64,000 nt of DNA from Marinicella sediminis (GTDB lineage: Bacteria; Pseudomonadota; Gammaproteobacteria; Xanthomonadales; Marinicellaceae). The DNA lies in NCBI RefSeq assembly GCF_002000055.1, contig NZ_MVBD01000002.1, forward strand, positions 310,001 through 374,000, given 5' to 3'. This document shows positions 54,318 through 63,243 of this stretch, piece by piece; position 1 is the first letter of the stretch; each line of letters begins with the position of its first letter. The notes below the pieces were generated by a model, which saw only the letters and a list, made by a program, of their open reading frames with translations, made no database searches and was not told the DNA's origin. Made by a program: the position numbers and the translations under genes.

Positions 54318-56432
54318 TCACTCCAGTTCAGCCAGTACACAACGCAAGGTACCATAATCATACATGCCATCAAGTGCATCAAACACCGGCTTCATCTTTT
54401 TGTCTTCCAGGTACCCGGTCATTTCAGCCATCTGAATGATGTAATCGATGTCTTCATCTTGCAGTCCGGTAACGTCTTTTTTGTCAACCAGACCCACAGC
54501 AATGGCTTTAGACAAGTGCATGTATACGGTGTTTAGGTTCAAATCCAGCACCTCAGCCACCGTTTCAACCGATTTGTGTTCCAGGAAATGATCCAGTGTT
54601 ACATTGACTTCGTCTTCCAGGCGGTTATCCAGTTTCTTCGGCAACGGGTTGTCTTTGATAACCTGGATAAAAACGTCTCCATATTTAGCCAGTTTGTATT
54701 CACCAACACCTGAGATGTACATGAATTTTTCACCTTCCACAGGCCTTTTCCTGACCATTTCCAATAAAGAGGCATCACTGAAAATCACATAAGGAGGCAC
54801 CCCCTGATCAGTGGCCAGGTCGGTACGCAGTTTTTTCAAGGCATTCCACAACACGGTGTCGTGACGACCCAAATCAATCTCTTCGGCTTTTTTGCTTTTA
54901 TTCTTGGCTTTGACCACATCCCGCAAGTAAAAGGATTCATCCCCCTTGAGGATCGGCTTGGCCTTGTCTGTTAGCAATAAGGAGCCATGTTCCGGGTCTA
55001 CATCAATGTATCCCTGACTGATCAGTTGCCGGTATAACCTGCGCCACCAGGTTTTTACATGGTCTTTTCCAATTCCAAACACATTCAGCTGATCATGCTT
55101 CAATTTACTGACCCGCTCATCATTGTCATTACCCAACAACAGATCAATCAGGTACATGATGCCAAATTTCTGTTCGGTGCGGTAGATGGCTGACATGGCC
55201 ATCTGCGCTTCTTTTGAAGCATCAATTTTTTCCGGCGGATTCAGACAATTGTCACAGTTACCGCAGGGTTCTTCCAACACCTCATCAAAGTAGCGCAACA
55301 GGGTTTGACGCCGACACTCCAGTTGTTCACACAGGTCTACCAGGGAATCCAGTTTGTTGTGCAACACTTCTTTGTGTTCATCAGCAGCATCTGAATCCCT
55401 GATGAATTGCCTTTGCATCACCACGTCTTGATAGTTATAGGCCATCCAGGCGTTGGATGGCTGGCCATCCCGGCCTGCCCTACCCGTTTCCTGATAGTAT
55501 GACTCGATGTTTTTAGGCATCGAAAAATGCGCCACAAACCGCACATCCGGTTTGTCAATGCCCATACCAAAAGCGATGGTTGCTACGATGATGATGCCAT
55601 CTTCCATGAGAAACTGATGCTGATTGCGTTCTCTGATTTTATTGGATAATCCGGCATGGTACGGTAATGCTTTGCGGCCTTTGCCAGACAAAAACTCGGC
55701 CACACTTTCCACCTTCCTGCGGGACAAACAGTAGACAATGCCCGCGTCATTCGGGTGATTGTCATTGATGAAGCGCCACAATTGTTGTTTACCCGACTCC
55801 TGTTCTTCAATGGCATAGGTGATGTTTGGTCGGTCAAAACTGGAAATGAAAATTTCTGCATCATCCAATTGCAATTGTTTGACGATTTCCTTGCGCACCC
55901 TTTGATCGGCGGTGGCCGTGAGGGCAATTCTTGGCACCTCAGGAAATTGTTCATGCAACATCGACAGGTTCTGGTATTCTTTCCTGAAATCATGACCCCA
56001 TTGTGACACACAATGGGCTTCATCAATGGCAAACAGTGCCACCTTGATTCGCTGCAGAAAGCCTTGCATTTCTTCACCCACCAACCGTTCAGGTGACAAA
56101 TACAACAAATCAAGTTCATCATCCAGTGCCTGTTGTTTGACCTGTTCAATCTCTCTGGCTGACAAGGTGGAATTGATGTAGGCGGCCTTGACCCCCAATT
56201 GATTCAGTGCATTGACCTGATCCTGCATCAGCGCGATCAATGGTGATACCACCACCCCGACACCGGGTCTGGCTATGGCTGGAATCTGGTAACACAATGA
56301 CTTGCCACCCCCGGTGGGCATCAGCACCAGGGCGTCTTGCCCCTTAACAAGGGTATCTACGATTTGTTCCTGTTGATGTCTGTATTGGTCATAACCAAAG
56401 ACATCTTTCAATATATTTTGAGCTGCACACAT
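54318..56432 (-). CDS. recQ: ATP-dependent DNA helicase RecQ
   Basis: A 3'-5' helicase for recombination and stalled forks. The 704-aa protein has Walker A GGGKS (41-45), DEAH (137-140) in FAIDEAHCVSQWGHDF, the RecQ zinc-binding cysteines (RRQTLLRYFDEVLEEPCGNC), a winged-helix (RQC) region and an HRDC domain (about 520-600). About 100 residues after HRDC form an extra helical region with TVAEVLDLNLNTVYMHL, which looks like the HTH_40-type module of longer RecQ proteins; E. coli RecQ has 609 aa. It heads recQ-DUF1835-SRPBCC. Confidence 0.95.
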   Translation of the reverse strand: MCAAQNILKDVFGYDQYRHQQEQIVDTLVKGQDALVLMPTGGGKSLCYQIPAIARPGVGVVVSPLIALMQDQVNALNQLGVKAAYINSTLSAREIEQVKQQALDDELDLLYLSPERLVGEEMQGFLQRIKVALFAIDEAHCVSQWGHDFRKEYQNLSMLHEQFPEVPRIALTATADQRVRKEIVKQLQLDDAEIFISSFDRPNITYAIEEQESGKQQLWRFINDNHPNDAGIVYCLSRRKVESVAEFLSGKGRKALPYHAGLSNKIRERNQHQFLMEDGIIIVATIAFGMGIDKPDVRFVAHFSMPKNIESYYQETGRAGRDGQPSNAWMAYNYQDVVMQRQFIRDSDAADEHKEVLHNKLDSLVDLCEQLECRRQTLLRYFDEVLEEPCGNCDNCLNPPEKIDASKEAQMAMSAIYRTEQKFGIMYLIDLLLGNDNDERVSKLKHDQLNVFGIGKDHVKTWWRRLYRQLISQGYIDVDPEHGSLLLTDKAKPILKGDESFYLRDVVKAKNKSKKAEEIDLGRHDTVLWNALKKLRTDLATDQGVPPYVIFSDASLLEMVRKRPVEGEKFMYISGVGEYKLAKYGDVFIQVIKDNPLPKKLDNRLEDEVNVTLDHFLEHKSVETVAEVLDLNLNTVYMHLSKAIAVGLVDKKDVTGLQDEDIDYIIQMAEMTGYLEDKKMKPVFDALDGMYDYGTLRCVLAELE

Positions 56433-56439
56433 CCTAATG

Positions 56440-56469
56440 ATTTTAAACCATGGTAGCTTTTTAATTCAA
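56440..56469 (-). promoter_or_regulatory. Promoter of recQ
   Basis: On the minus strand TTGAAT (56464-56469), 18-base spacer, TAAAAT (56440-56445), then seven bases to the recQ ATG. The transcript would start at or almost at the start codon. Confidence 0.5.
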
Positions 56470-56513
56470 GCGGCAAAAATTAACCTTGAGCTTATTGTGA
56501 TTTCGCTGAGACC

Positions 56514-56554
56514 ATTCTCAGGTATTGAGAATCTCCGGTGTTTCAATGAAACGG
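56514..56554. repeat. Two inverted repeats between recQ and a small membrane protein gene
   Basis: ATTCTCA-GGTAT-TGAGAAT (56514-56532) and GTTTC-AAT-GAAAC (56540-56552) stand side by side in the 145-base divergent gap. Both are short perfect repeats and may be operators or hairpins in the leader of the plus-strand gene. Confidence 0.4.
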
Positions 56555-56577
56555 TCATTCAAATTCGGAGTCTACCA

Positions 56578-56847
56578 ATGAATACCCACAAGATACACAC
56601 CCATTCCCTGCTTTACTTCATTACACCAGCATCCGTGTTGTTGCTGATATCGCCACTGTGGTTTTCGGCCATCGCGCTGGGACTGGGAGCAGTGGTATGG
56701 CTGACAATGACCCTCCACCGTCACTGGGAAATCGTATGTTTCGGCTTTCAGGTGATCAGTGAATTCATGGCTTTTTGTCTGTTGGTGCTGGTTTTTGTTG
56801 GTTTATCACTGGGTTTGTCTGCACTGGTCGACTGGCCACCCCATTGA
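56578..56847 (+). CDS. Small two- to three-helix membrane protein, unknown
   Basis: An 89-aa protein with hydrophobic segments at about residues 12-45 (two short helices, LLYFITPASVLLLISPLWF and IALGLGAVVWLTMTL) and 55-85. ATG 56578 has GGAG at seven bases, a good ribosome site; the frame opens earlier at 56437 but without support. It may be cotranscribed with the Slp-like lipoprotein gene 59 bases downstream. I do not recognise a family. Confidence 0.6.
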   Translation: MNTHKIHTHSLLYFITPASVLLLISPLWFSAIALGLGAVVWLTMTLHRHWEIVCFGFQVISEFMAFCLLVLVFVGLSLGLSALVDWPPH

Positions 56848-56906
56848 TTCAGCCTCGGTTCAAGTAAGCGGTTTCATAATAGCCGTGAGTCATACCATCA
56901 AGCATC

Positions 56907-57320
56907 ATGAAATATATTGTATTCGTCATCAGCGCACTGACCCTCAGCGCCTGTGTACAACCACCCAAACCATTGCGCGGTGAATTCAGTGACGTCAGCC
57001 CACAAGCCTATCAAGCCAATCCGGTAAAAGACCTGGTGGTTCGCTGGACCGGCTTTGTGGTCGACGTGGACAACCAGAATGACCACAGTTGCCTGACCAT
57101 CATGGCCAAGGTTCCTGATGAACTCAGTCGGCCATCCAAACGAATTCGCCTGGATCAAGGTCGGTTTCTGGCCTGCAAACCTAAATTTCTGGAACCAGAG
57201 TTTTTCCTGAAAAAAGCCGTGACCATCACCGGACCGGTGAAAAGGCTGGTGAACAAAAAAGTTGATGAGATGGACTATGCCTACCCACTGGTGGATGCCC
57301 AAATCATATATGTTTGGTGA
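56907..57320 (+). CDS. Slp-family outer-membrane lipoprotein
   Basis: A 137-aa lipoprotein with a lipobox LSAC (C16) after MKYIVFVISALT. VRWTGFVVDVDNQNDHSCL, GRFLACKPKFLEPEFF and AVTITGPVKRL match the pattern of Slp proteins, which are induced by starvation in E. coli and stabilise the outer membrane. It is shorter than E. coli Slp (188 aa) and is missing part of the C-terminal region. It converges on the glycosyltransferase 9 gene with six bases between. Confidence 0.8.
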   Translation: MKYIVFVISALTLSACVQPPKPLRGEFSDVSPQAYQANPVKDLVVRWTGFVVDVDNQNDHSCLTIMAKVPDELSRPSKRIRLDQGRFLACKPKFLEPEFFLKKAVTITGPVKRLVNKKVDEMDYAYPLVDAQIIYVW

Positions 57321-57326
57321 TCAGGG

Positions 57327-58382
57327 CTATTTCGACTCAGTCAGCACCTGATTGACTTTGGCCTGTACATCAGTCAGCTCAATCAGCTTCATGGCACCTG
57401 GAAACTCAGTTTTGGTGCCCCACCTGACTTCACCAACCGGCTTATGCAGAAACTGTTCACAAGCCTCCGGATATTTGTCCACGGTCAGTTCAGGAAATTG
57501 ATACGACCCGGATCGGCGGTAATTACTGGCAGCCAGCAAGCCGATCACCGGGGTTCCAACACAACCGGCCATGTGCATCGGCCCTGAATCCGGAGAAATC
57601 ACCAGATCGGCGGCTTTAAGCAAACACCACAACTGTTTGAGGGTGTCCTGACCGGCAATATTGGTCACAGTATGACTGGCCTGCGCCTCAATGTCCGCCA
57701 CAAAAGCCCGTTCTTTGGCCGAGGGACTGCCGGTAAGAATGACCTGGGCACGATGGACTTCAACCAACCAATCCACCAATGCACTGTACCTGGCCACTGA
57801 CCAGTTCCTCAACGCATGACTGGAACAAGGACTGATCACCACCCTGGGTCCTTCAGAGGCCAACACCTGACGGGCAAACTGTTCATCTTCATCTGCAATT
57901 GGCAAATCCCAGTTCATCACAGTTTGTTGACAACCCAGGTGTGTGGCAAACTGCATAAAACCATCCAGCACATGGCAGTCTTTGAGGTATGGAATGCGTT
58001 CATTGATCACCAAACCATGGCCTTCCTTGCTGCGCTGGCGATCAAAACCCACCCGCCTGATGGCTGGAATAAAGCGTGAGACCAGGTTGGCGCGAAACGA
58101 CAGTTGCATGTGCAACAACACATCAAAAGGCATCGCACCTACGGCCCGCCTCAGTTGTTTGATACCCTGCCAGCCCGACTTTTTATCGAACTCAATGAAC
58201 CTGACACCTGGCAAGCCACTCAACAAGCGATGTTCCAGGCGACCAATGACCCAGGTGATCTCAGCTTCAGGGAATTGATGTTGAAGGGTTTTAATCACCG
58301 GAATAACGTGCGTCACATCACCGATGGCCGACAGCCTGAACAGACAAATTGAGCGGGGATTTTGCAGATGGTTTGTTGTCAT
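57327..58382 (-). CDS. Glycosyltransferase family 9 (heptosyltransferase-like)
   Basis: A 351-aa cytoplasmic-face enzyme that probably adds a heptose to the LPS inner core. The family start RSICLFRLSAIGDVTHVIPV is clear, with ADLVISPDSGPMHMAGCVGTPVIGLL as the late donor-binding segment. It lies head to head with the Kdo kinase gene kdkA with just 17 bases between the two start codons, so both belong to core assembly and their promoters must overlap coding sequence. Which heptose it transfers is not certain. Confidence 0.88.
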   Translation of the reverse strand: MTTNHLQNPRSICLFRLSAIGDVTHVIPVIKTLQHQFPEAEITWVIGRLEHRLLSGLPGVRFIEFDKKSGWQGIKQLRRAVGAMPFDVLLHMQLSFRANLVSRFIPAIRRVGFDRQRSKEGHGLVINERIPYLKDCHVLDGFMQFATHLGCQQTVMNWDLPIADEDEQFARQVLASEGPRVVISPCSSHALRNWSVARYSALVDWLVEVHRAQVILTGSPSAKERAFVADIEAQASHTVTNIAGQDTLKQLWCLLKAADLVISPDSGPMHMAGCVGTPVIGLLAASNYRRSGSYQFPELTVDKYPEACEQFLHKPVGEVRWGTKTEFPGAMKLIELTDVQAKVNQVLTESK

Positions 58383-58399
58383 CGGTCAAATCATTTAAA

Positions 58400-59137
58400 A
58401 TGAAACATTCTAACATTTTAGGCTCGGCGACTTTGCACATTACCCATAAAAACAAACAATGGATTGTGGCCATTGATGACATCAAAGATGACATCAATGG
58501 TGATTGGTTTGATCAAAGCCACTGGTTGAACCAGGGACGATTGTTGGGTGCCAACAGCGGCCGAGGATCAGCATGGGTGATCAAATCAGAATGGGGTAAA
58601 TGGGTCCTCAGACATTACCTGCGCGGCGGCCTCTATGCCAAACTCAACAAAGACCACTACTTGTGGAGCGGCCTGAAAAACACCCGGGCATACCGGGAAT
58701 TTGAATTATTACAACAACTGCAGACTTGGCAATTGCCGGCCCCTGCCCCGGTTGCGGCCAAGATCCGCAAATCCGGATTGATGTATCAGAATGACCTGAT
58801 CATGGCTCATATTCCACACCGACAAACCCTGGCTCAAGCCATCATCGCTCATGAAACCAGCGAACAAGATTGGCAAATGACCGGTCAAACCATCGCCCGT
58901 TTTCATGAACACGGGGTGTTTCACGCGGATTTGAATGCCCATAACATACTCTTGTCAGACAAATTGGTTCATGTCATCGATTTTGACAAAGGCCAGATCA
59001 GAAAACCGCAACCCGGCTGGTGCGAGAAAAACCTCAAAAGACTGAAACGCTCGGTTGACAAAGTAACACCTGACGAACACAGCGAAGGGATTGAGCAACA
59101 ATGGCAAATCCTGATGGACGCATATCATGGCCACTGA
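58400..59137 (+). CDS. kdkA: 3-deoxy-D-manno-octulosonic acid kinase
   Basis: Phosphorylates Kdo in the LPS inner core. The 245-aa protein has SGRGSAWVI, HYLRGGLYAKLNKDHYLW (donor and substrate region) and the kinase loop HADLNAHNILL with VIDFDKGQIR, all typical of KdkA; Haemophilus KdkA is similar in size. An earlier in-frame start (58349) would lie inside the divergent gene and is rejected. Phosphorylated mono-Kdo cores are found in Haemophilus-like bacteria and usually go with a monofunctional Kdo transferase. The end overlaps moaA by 11 bases. Confidence 0.92.
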   Translation: MKHSNILGSATLHITHKNKQWIVAIDDIKDDINGDWFDQSHWLNQGRLLGANSGRGSAWVIKSEWGKWVLRHYLRGGLYAKLNKDHYLWSGLKNTRAYREFELLQQLQTWQLPAPAPVAAKIRKSGLMYQNDLIMAHIPHRQTLAQAIIAHETSEQDWQMTGQTIARFHEHGVFHADLNAHNILLSDKLVHVIDFDKGQIRKPQPGWCEKNLKRLKRSVDKVTPDEHSEGIEQQWQILMDAYHGH

Positions 59138-60134
59138 GATCACCGATCAACTGAACAGACCCATTCGTGACCTGCGCATCTCTTTGACTGACCGCTGTCA
59201 GTTTCGCTGCCAGTACTGTTTGCCTGCCGAGCATGTGGATGTCATGCGCCAGCACAGCAAACCTGAAAATCATTTGAGTTTCCAGGAAATTCACGCCATC
59301 ACCAGCGCCTTTGCCCGCCTTGGAGTAGAGAAAGTACGCCTCACTGGTGGTGAACCCCTGCTGAGAAAAAACCTGCATGAACTGATCAGCAACATCAAAC
59401 AAATCAATGGCATCAAAGAAGTCGCCCTGACCACCAACGGCGCATTGCTCGATCCCGTTCTTGATGAGTTGATTGCTGCCGGATTGGACCGCATCACCAT
59501 CAGCATGGACGCCATTGACCAGCAACTGTTTGAACAGATGACCGGCACCCGTTATCAAGTCAGTGACATCATCAACACCATCAATCGATGTGCTGACAGC
59601 GATTTGAAAAAGGTCAAAGTCAACTGTGTGTTACAAAAAGGCATCAATGAACACCAGGTCATGCCACTGTTACAACTGTTCCGGGGCACCGGAGTGGAAG
59701 TTCGGTTTATCGAGTTTATGGATGTCGGGAACATCAATGGCTGGCAACAACAACAAGTACTTGAAAGTCATCAGGTCCTGCAACAAATCGCTGACAAATG
59801 GCCACACCAAGCCTTACCTGCCAGTCATCCGGGAGAAGTGGCCAATCGCCACCGATTCACCGATGGTCAGGGTGAATTTGGCTTGATCAGCTCCATTTCC
59901 GAACCATTTTGTCTGGACTGTAACCGGGCTCGCCTCAGCGCTCAAGGTGAAGTTTACACCTGCCTGTTTGGTCAGCAAGGTCATCCAGTGAGGGCATTGA
60001 GCAAATTACCCGATGAGCTTTTTGATCGCCTGTCAACCATCTGGCAACAGCGCTCCGACCGCTATTCCATGGATCGTAAGCAACAACGAAAAACCGCTGG
60101 AAAGAAAATCGAAATGTTTGTCATAGGAGGATAA
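59127..60134 (+). CDS. moaA: GTP 3',8-cyclase MoaA
   Basis: Radical-SAM enzyme for the first step of molybdenum cofactor synthesis. The 335-aa protein has the SAM cluster CxxxCxxC as CQFRCQYC (C24, C28, C31), a second cluster with C262, C265 and C279, and the required C-terminal GG (FVIGG). It overlaps kdkA by 11 bases and is followed two bases later by moaC, opening the unit moaA-moaC-moaD-moaE. moaB, mog and moeA are not in the window. Confidence 0.96.
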   Translation: MATEITDQLNRPIRDLRISLTDRCQFRCQYCLPAEHVDVMRQHSKPENHLSFQEIHAITSAFARLGVEKVRLTGGEPLLRKNLHELISNIKQINGIKEVALTTNGALLDPVLDELIAAGLDRITISMDAIDQQLFEQMTGTRYQVSDIINTINRCADSDLKKVKVNCVLQKGINEHQVMPLLQLFRGTGVEVRFIEFMDVGNINGWQQQQVLESHQVLQQIADKWPHQALPASHPGEVANRHRFTDGQGEFGLISSISEPFCLDCNRARLSAQGEVYTCLFGQQGHPVRALSKLPDELFDRLSTIWQQRSDRYSMDRKQQRKTAGKKIEMFVIGG

Positions 60135-60136
60135 AA

Positions 60137-60616
60137 ATGAGCAGGGAATTCACCCACATCGACGCCAACAACCAACCGACCATGGTGGATGTAGGTGACA
60201 AACAAGTCACCAGCCGCACGGCCAGGGCCCGGTGCATCATCGAATTACCCGACCCTGTCCGCCAGGCCATGGAGAATGATGAAATCCAATCCAAAAAAGG
60301 GCCGGTGTTTCAGACCGCCATCATCGCTGGAGTCATGGCGGCGAAAAAAACCCATGAATTGATCCCTTTTTGTCACCCCATTGGCATGGAACATTGCACC
60401 ATCAGCATCCGTCCAAATGCAGATCGCAACCTGGAAGTCACCTGTGAATGCCGCATCACAGCAAAAACCGGCATTGAAATGGAAGCCCTAACCGGCTGCT
60501 CGGTGGCTGCCCTGACCGTCTATGATATGTGTAAAGCCCTGAGTCACGACATCGTCATCCGGGAAACCCGGTTGATTCACAAAACAGGTGGAAAATCTGA
60601 TTTTCAGGCCCCATAA
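60137..60616 (+). CDS. moaC: Cyclic pyranopterin monophosphate synthase MoaC
   Basis: Works with MoaA to turn GTP into cyclic pyranopterin monophosphate. The 159-aa protein has MVDVGDKQVTSRTARARC near the start, KKTHELIPFCHPI (catalytic region), and MEALTGCSVAALTVYDMCKA, all conserved. GGAGG is found before the start within the end of moaA. Eight bases separate it from moaD. Confidence 0.97.
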   Translation: MSREFTHIDANNQPTMVDVGDKQVTSRTARARCIIELPDPVRQAMENDEIQSKKGPVFQTAIIAGVMAAKKTHELIPFCHPIGMEHCTISIRPNADRNLEVTCECRITAKTGIEMEALTGCSVAALTVYDMCKALSHDIVIRETRLIHKTGGKSDFQAP

Positions 60617-60623
60617 CATCCTC

Positions 60624-60875
60624 ATGAATAAATCCATTAATATCACCCTGGAATTTTATGGCCGGCTACAAAGTCAGTTCTCAGACCAGCCATTGAAGCA
60701 CCACACCGTTGCCACCAACGTGCTTTCGATCTACCTTGAATTGTGCACATCGCATCAACAGCCGGATGAGTCCAGGATCATCAAACCCATCATCAACGAT
60801 GCTTTTTGTGATTGGCAGGACTGTCCAAAAGACAATGACACCGTGGGGTTTTTCCCACCCGCATCGGGAGGCTGA
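60624..60875 (+). CDS. moaD: Molybdopterin synthase small subunit MoaD
   Basis: The sulfur carrier of molybdopterin synthase. The 83-aa ubiquitin-fold protein starts at ATG 60624 (MNKSINITLEFYGRL) and ends in PPASGG; the terminal GG becomes the thiocarboxylate that gives sulfur to the pterin. An open frame reaches back to 60588 but overlaps moaC. One base separates it from moaE, the other subunit. Confidence 0.93.
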   Translation: MNKSINITLEFYGRLQSQFSDQPLKHHTVATNVLSIYLELCTSHQQPDESRIIKPIINDAFCDWQDCPKDNDTVGFFPPASGG

Positions 60876-60876
60876 T

Positions 60877-61290
60877 ATGTTCACCTTGAGTGACCAGGCA
60901 CTGAATGCTGACAACCTCAAAGCCCAGGTTATCAATGACCGCAGTGGAGGCTTTGTCAGTTTTGAAGGTTGGGTACGCAACCACAACCACAACAAGTCAG
61001 TGCAACAACTGGATTACCAGGCGCATGACAAGTTGGCCACAAAGGTGGGCAATGAAATCCTTGACGAAGCCCGGGAACAATTTGCCATCAATGAAGCCGT
61101 ATGCAGCCACCGTGTGGGGCTGTTGAAAGTCGGCGACATGGCCATTTGGGTCGGGGTCTCTGCCGATCACCGCGAAGCAGCCTTTGCGGCCTGTCAGTAC
61201 ATCCTGAACCAAACCAAAGCACGGGTGCCCATCTGGAAGAACGAACACTACAGTGATGGCGAAACCGGCTGGGTTGAGGCCAACCTGTGA
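60877..61290 (+). CDS. moaE: Molybdopterin synthase catalytic subunit MoaE
   Basis: Catalytic half of molybdopterin synthase. The 137-aa protein has GGFVSFEGWVRNHNHNKSV, LDYQAHDKLA, HRVGLLKVGDMAIWVGVSA and the late RVPIWKNEHYSDG, with the lysines that bind substrate. The frame is open further upstream but inside moaD; ATG 60877 follows the moaD stop by one base. uvrC starts 11 bases later. Confidence 0.95.
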   Translation: MFTLSDQALNADNLKAQVINDRSGGFVSFEGWVRNHNHNKSVQQLDYQAHDKLATKVGNEILDEAREQFAINEAVCSHRVGLLKVGDMAIWVGVSADHREAAFAACQYILNQTKARVPIWKNEHYSDGETGWVEANL

Positions 61291-61301
61291 GGCTTTGAAA
61301 C

Positions 61302-63113
61302 GTGCCTTTTGATGCCAAAAAATTCGTCAATGACCTGCCCAAACTGCCAGGGGTCTATCAAATGTTTGATGATCAGGGTGAAATCATCTACGTGGGCAAA
61401 GCCAGGCACCTGAAAAACCGCGTAGGCAGTTACTTCAGTGGCAAAGCCAAAGACAACAAAACCATGGCACTGGTGGCTTCCATAGCCGCCATGTCATTCC
61501 ACATCACCCGTTCTGAAGCTGAAGCCCTGTTGCTGGAAAACCAACTGATCAAAAAACACAGCCCCAGATACAATGTATTGCTCAAAGACGGCAAAAGCTA
61601 TCCGTACATATACTGTTCGGTCAATGAAGACGAATTCCCACTGATTGAATTCAGACGAGGGAAAAAGCATGGCAAAGGCCGTTATTTCGGCCCCTTTCCC
61701 AGCGCTGCCTATGTTCGCAACTCATTGCATTTTTTACAAAAAGTCTTCAAAGTCAGGCAATGCAACAACAGCACCTTCCAGAACCGTTCAAGACCCTGCC
61801 TGCAACACCAGATCAACCGCTGTACCGCACCTTGTGTCGGTCTGGTCAGCCAGCAGGCATACCGTCAACAACTGCAATACACCTTTGATTTCATTGAAGG
61901 CAAGTCCAATCAGGTGGCCGATGAATTGATGAAAAACATGGAACATGCAGCCGATCTGCAGGATTACGAAAAAGCCGCCGAATACCGTGATCAGATCAAA
62001 GCGATCCGCATGATACAGTCCAAACAAACCGTTGAACTTCAGCCCGATGATAATTTCGATTTGCTGGTGGTAGGCCAGCAAACCGGCATTTACCTGGCCA
62101 CTGTGGGCACGGTACGCAATGGTCAGTTCATGGGTTACAGAAACCACCACCCGTCGACGCCCAAAGGCACCCCATTGGCTGAATTCATCAGCGCCTTTAT
62201 GAGCTTGTATTATGACGACCAGATCACCGCTGATGCCATCCTGTGCAACATCGACCCGGTGGATAAAAATGGATTAAGTGAACTGCTCTCAGAAATCAAG
62301 GGCAAAAAGCTATTCATCACTTCAAAACCCCGCGGCAACCGTTTGAAATTGCTGAAACAAGCCGAAGAAAATATGACCAATGCATTGACCATAAAAGCCA
62401 ACAAATATCAAACCTGGCAGAACAAATGGGCGTTGTGGCAAAGTGAGTTGGGTCTGGATTCCGAACCTCAACGGGTTGAATGTTTTGACATCAGCCATCA
62501 AATGGGCGAACACACCCGCGCTTCCTGTGTGGTGTTTGATTCCACTGGGCCAGTGAAAAAGCAATACCGCCAATACATCATGGAAAACATCACCGCCGCT
62601 GATGATTACGCTGCCATGCGACAGGTGATTGAAAAACGCCTGGCCAGCATCGACAAAGCCAGCCTGGGATACCCGGATGTGTTTCTGATTGATGGCGGCA
62701 AAGGCCAGGTAAACCAGGCCCTGGCAATCCTGGAAGAACACCAGGTCACCGTCATCAAAGTGATCGGTGTCACCAAAGACGACAACCGCACCGCCGGTGA
62801 AGAACGCCTTTATCTGCCCGACAGCAACCAATTCATCAAACCTGAACGCCATGGCCTGCTTTCACTGATGGTGCAATTCATACGAGACGAAGCCCACCGG
62901 TTTGCAGTCAAAAGCCACCGCAAAGCGTTCAAAAAATCACGCAACCAATCCACCCTGGAAAACATTCCCGGCATTGGCGCCCACCGCCGAAACGCCCTGC
63001 TCAAACATTTTGGTGGCTTGCAAGGTCTCAACAAAGCCAGCCTGGATGAAATCAAAACCGTCACCGGAATCAGCGAAAAAATGGCCACCACCATTTATGA
63101 TTTTTTACATTAA
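61302..63113 (+). CDS. uvrC: Excinuclease ABC subunit C
   Basis: Makes both cuts at UvrB-marked DNA lesions in nucleotide excision repair. The 603-aa protein has the GIY-YIG nuclease (LPGVYQMF and IIYVGKARHLKNRVGSYF, residues 14-50), a cysteine-rich segment, a UVR motif (about 205-235), the RNase-H-like nuclease (VECFDISHQMGEH with later IDGGKGQ) and C-terminal helix-hairpin-helix motifs (IPGIGAHRRNALL). The start is GTG 61302, nine bases after GAGG, which overlaps the moaE stop. Length matches E. coli (610 aa). Confidence 0.97.
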   Translation: MPFDAKKFVNDLPKLPGVYQMFDDQGEIIYVGKARHLKNRVGSYFSGKAKDNKTMALVASIAAMSFHITRSEAEALLLENQLIKKHSPRYNVLLKDGKSYPYIYCSVNEDEFPLIEFRRGKKHGKGRYFGPFPSAAYVRNSLHFLQKVFKVRQCNNSTFQNRSRPCLQHQINRCTAPCVGLVSQQAYRQQLQYTFDFIEGKSNQVADELMKNMEHAADLQDYEKAAEYRDQIKAIRMIQSKQTVELQPDDNFDLLVVGQQTGIYLATVGTVRNGQFMGYRNHHPSTPKGTPLAEFISAFMSLYYDDQITADAILCNIDPVDKNGLSELLSEIKGKKLFITSKPRGNRLKLLKQAEENMTNALTIKANKYQTWQNKWALWQSELGLDSEPQRVECFDISHQMGEHTRASCVVFDSTGPVKKQYRQYIMENITAADDYAAMRQVIEKRLASIDKASLGYPDVFLIDGGKGQVNQALAILEEHQVTVIKVIGVTKDDNRTAGEERLYLPDSNQFIKPERHGLLSLMVQFIRDEAHRFAVKSHRKAFKKSRNQSTLENIPGIGAHRRNALLKHFGGLQGLNKASLDEIKTVTGISEKMATTIYDFLH

Positions 63114-63243
63114 ATGTAATTCATATTTACTTGATTTAAATATCATTTTATTTGCATATTTAGTCAACCCAAATACCGAACCCCAACCCATATCTATTTA
63201 TTTATGCGTGTCACACTGCATGAAAAGGTTAACCGGCCATTAC

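Noticed and set aside
60709-60876. Upstream extension of moaE through moaD
   Set aside because: The added sequence is the out-of-frame reading of moaD; ATG 60877 gives a normal MoaE.
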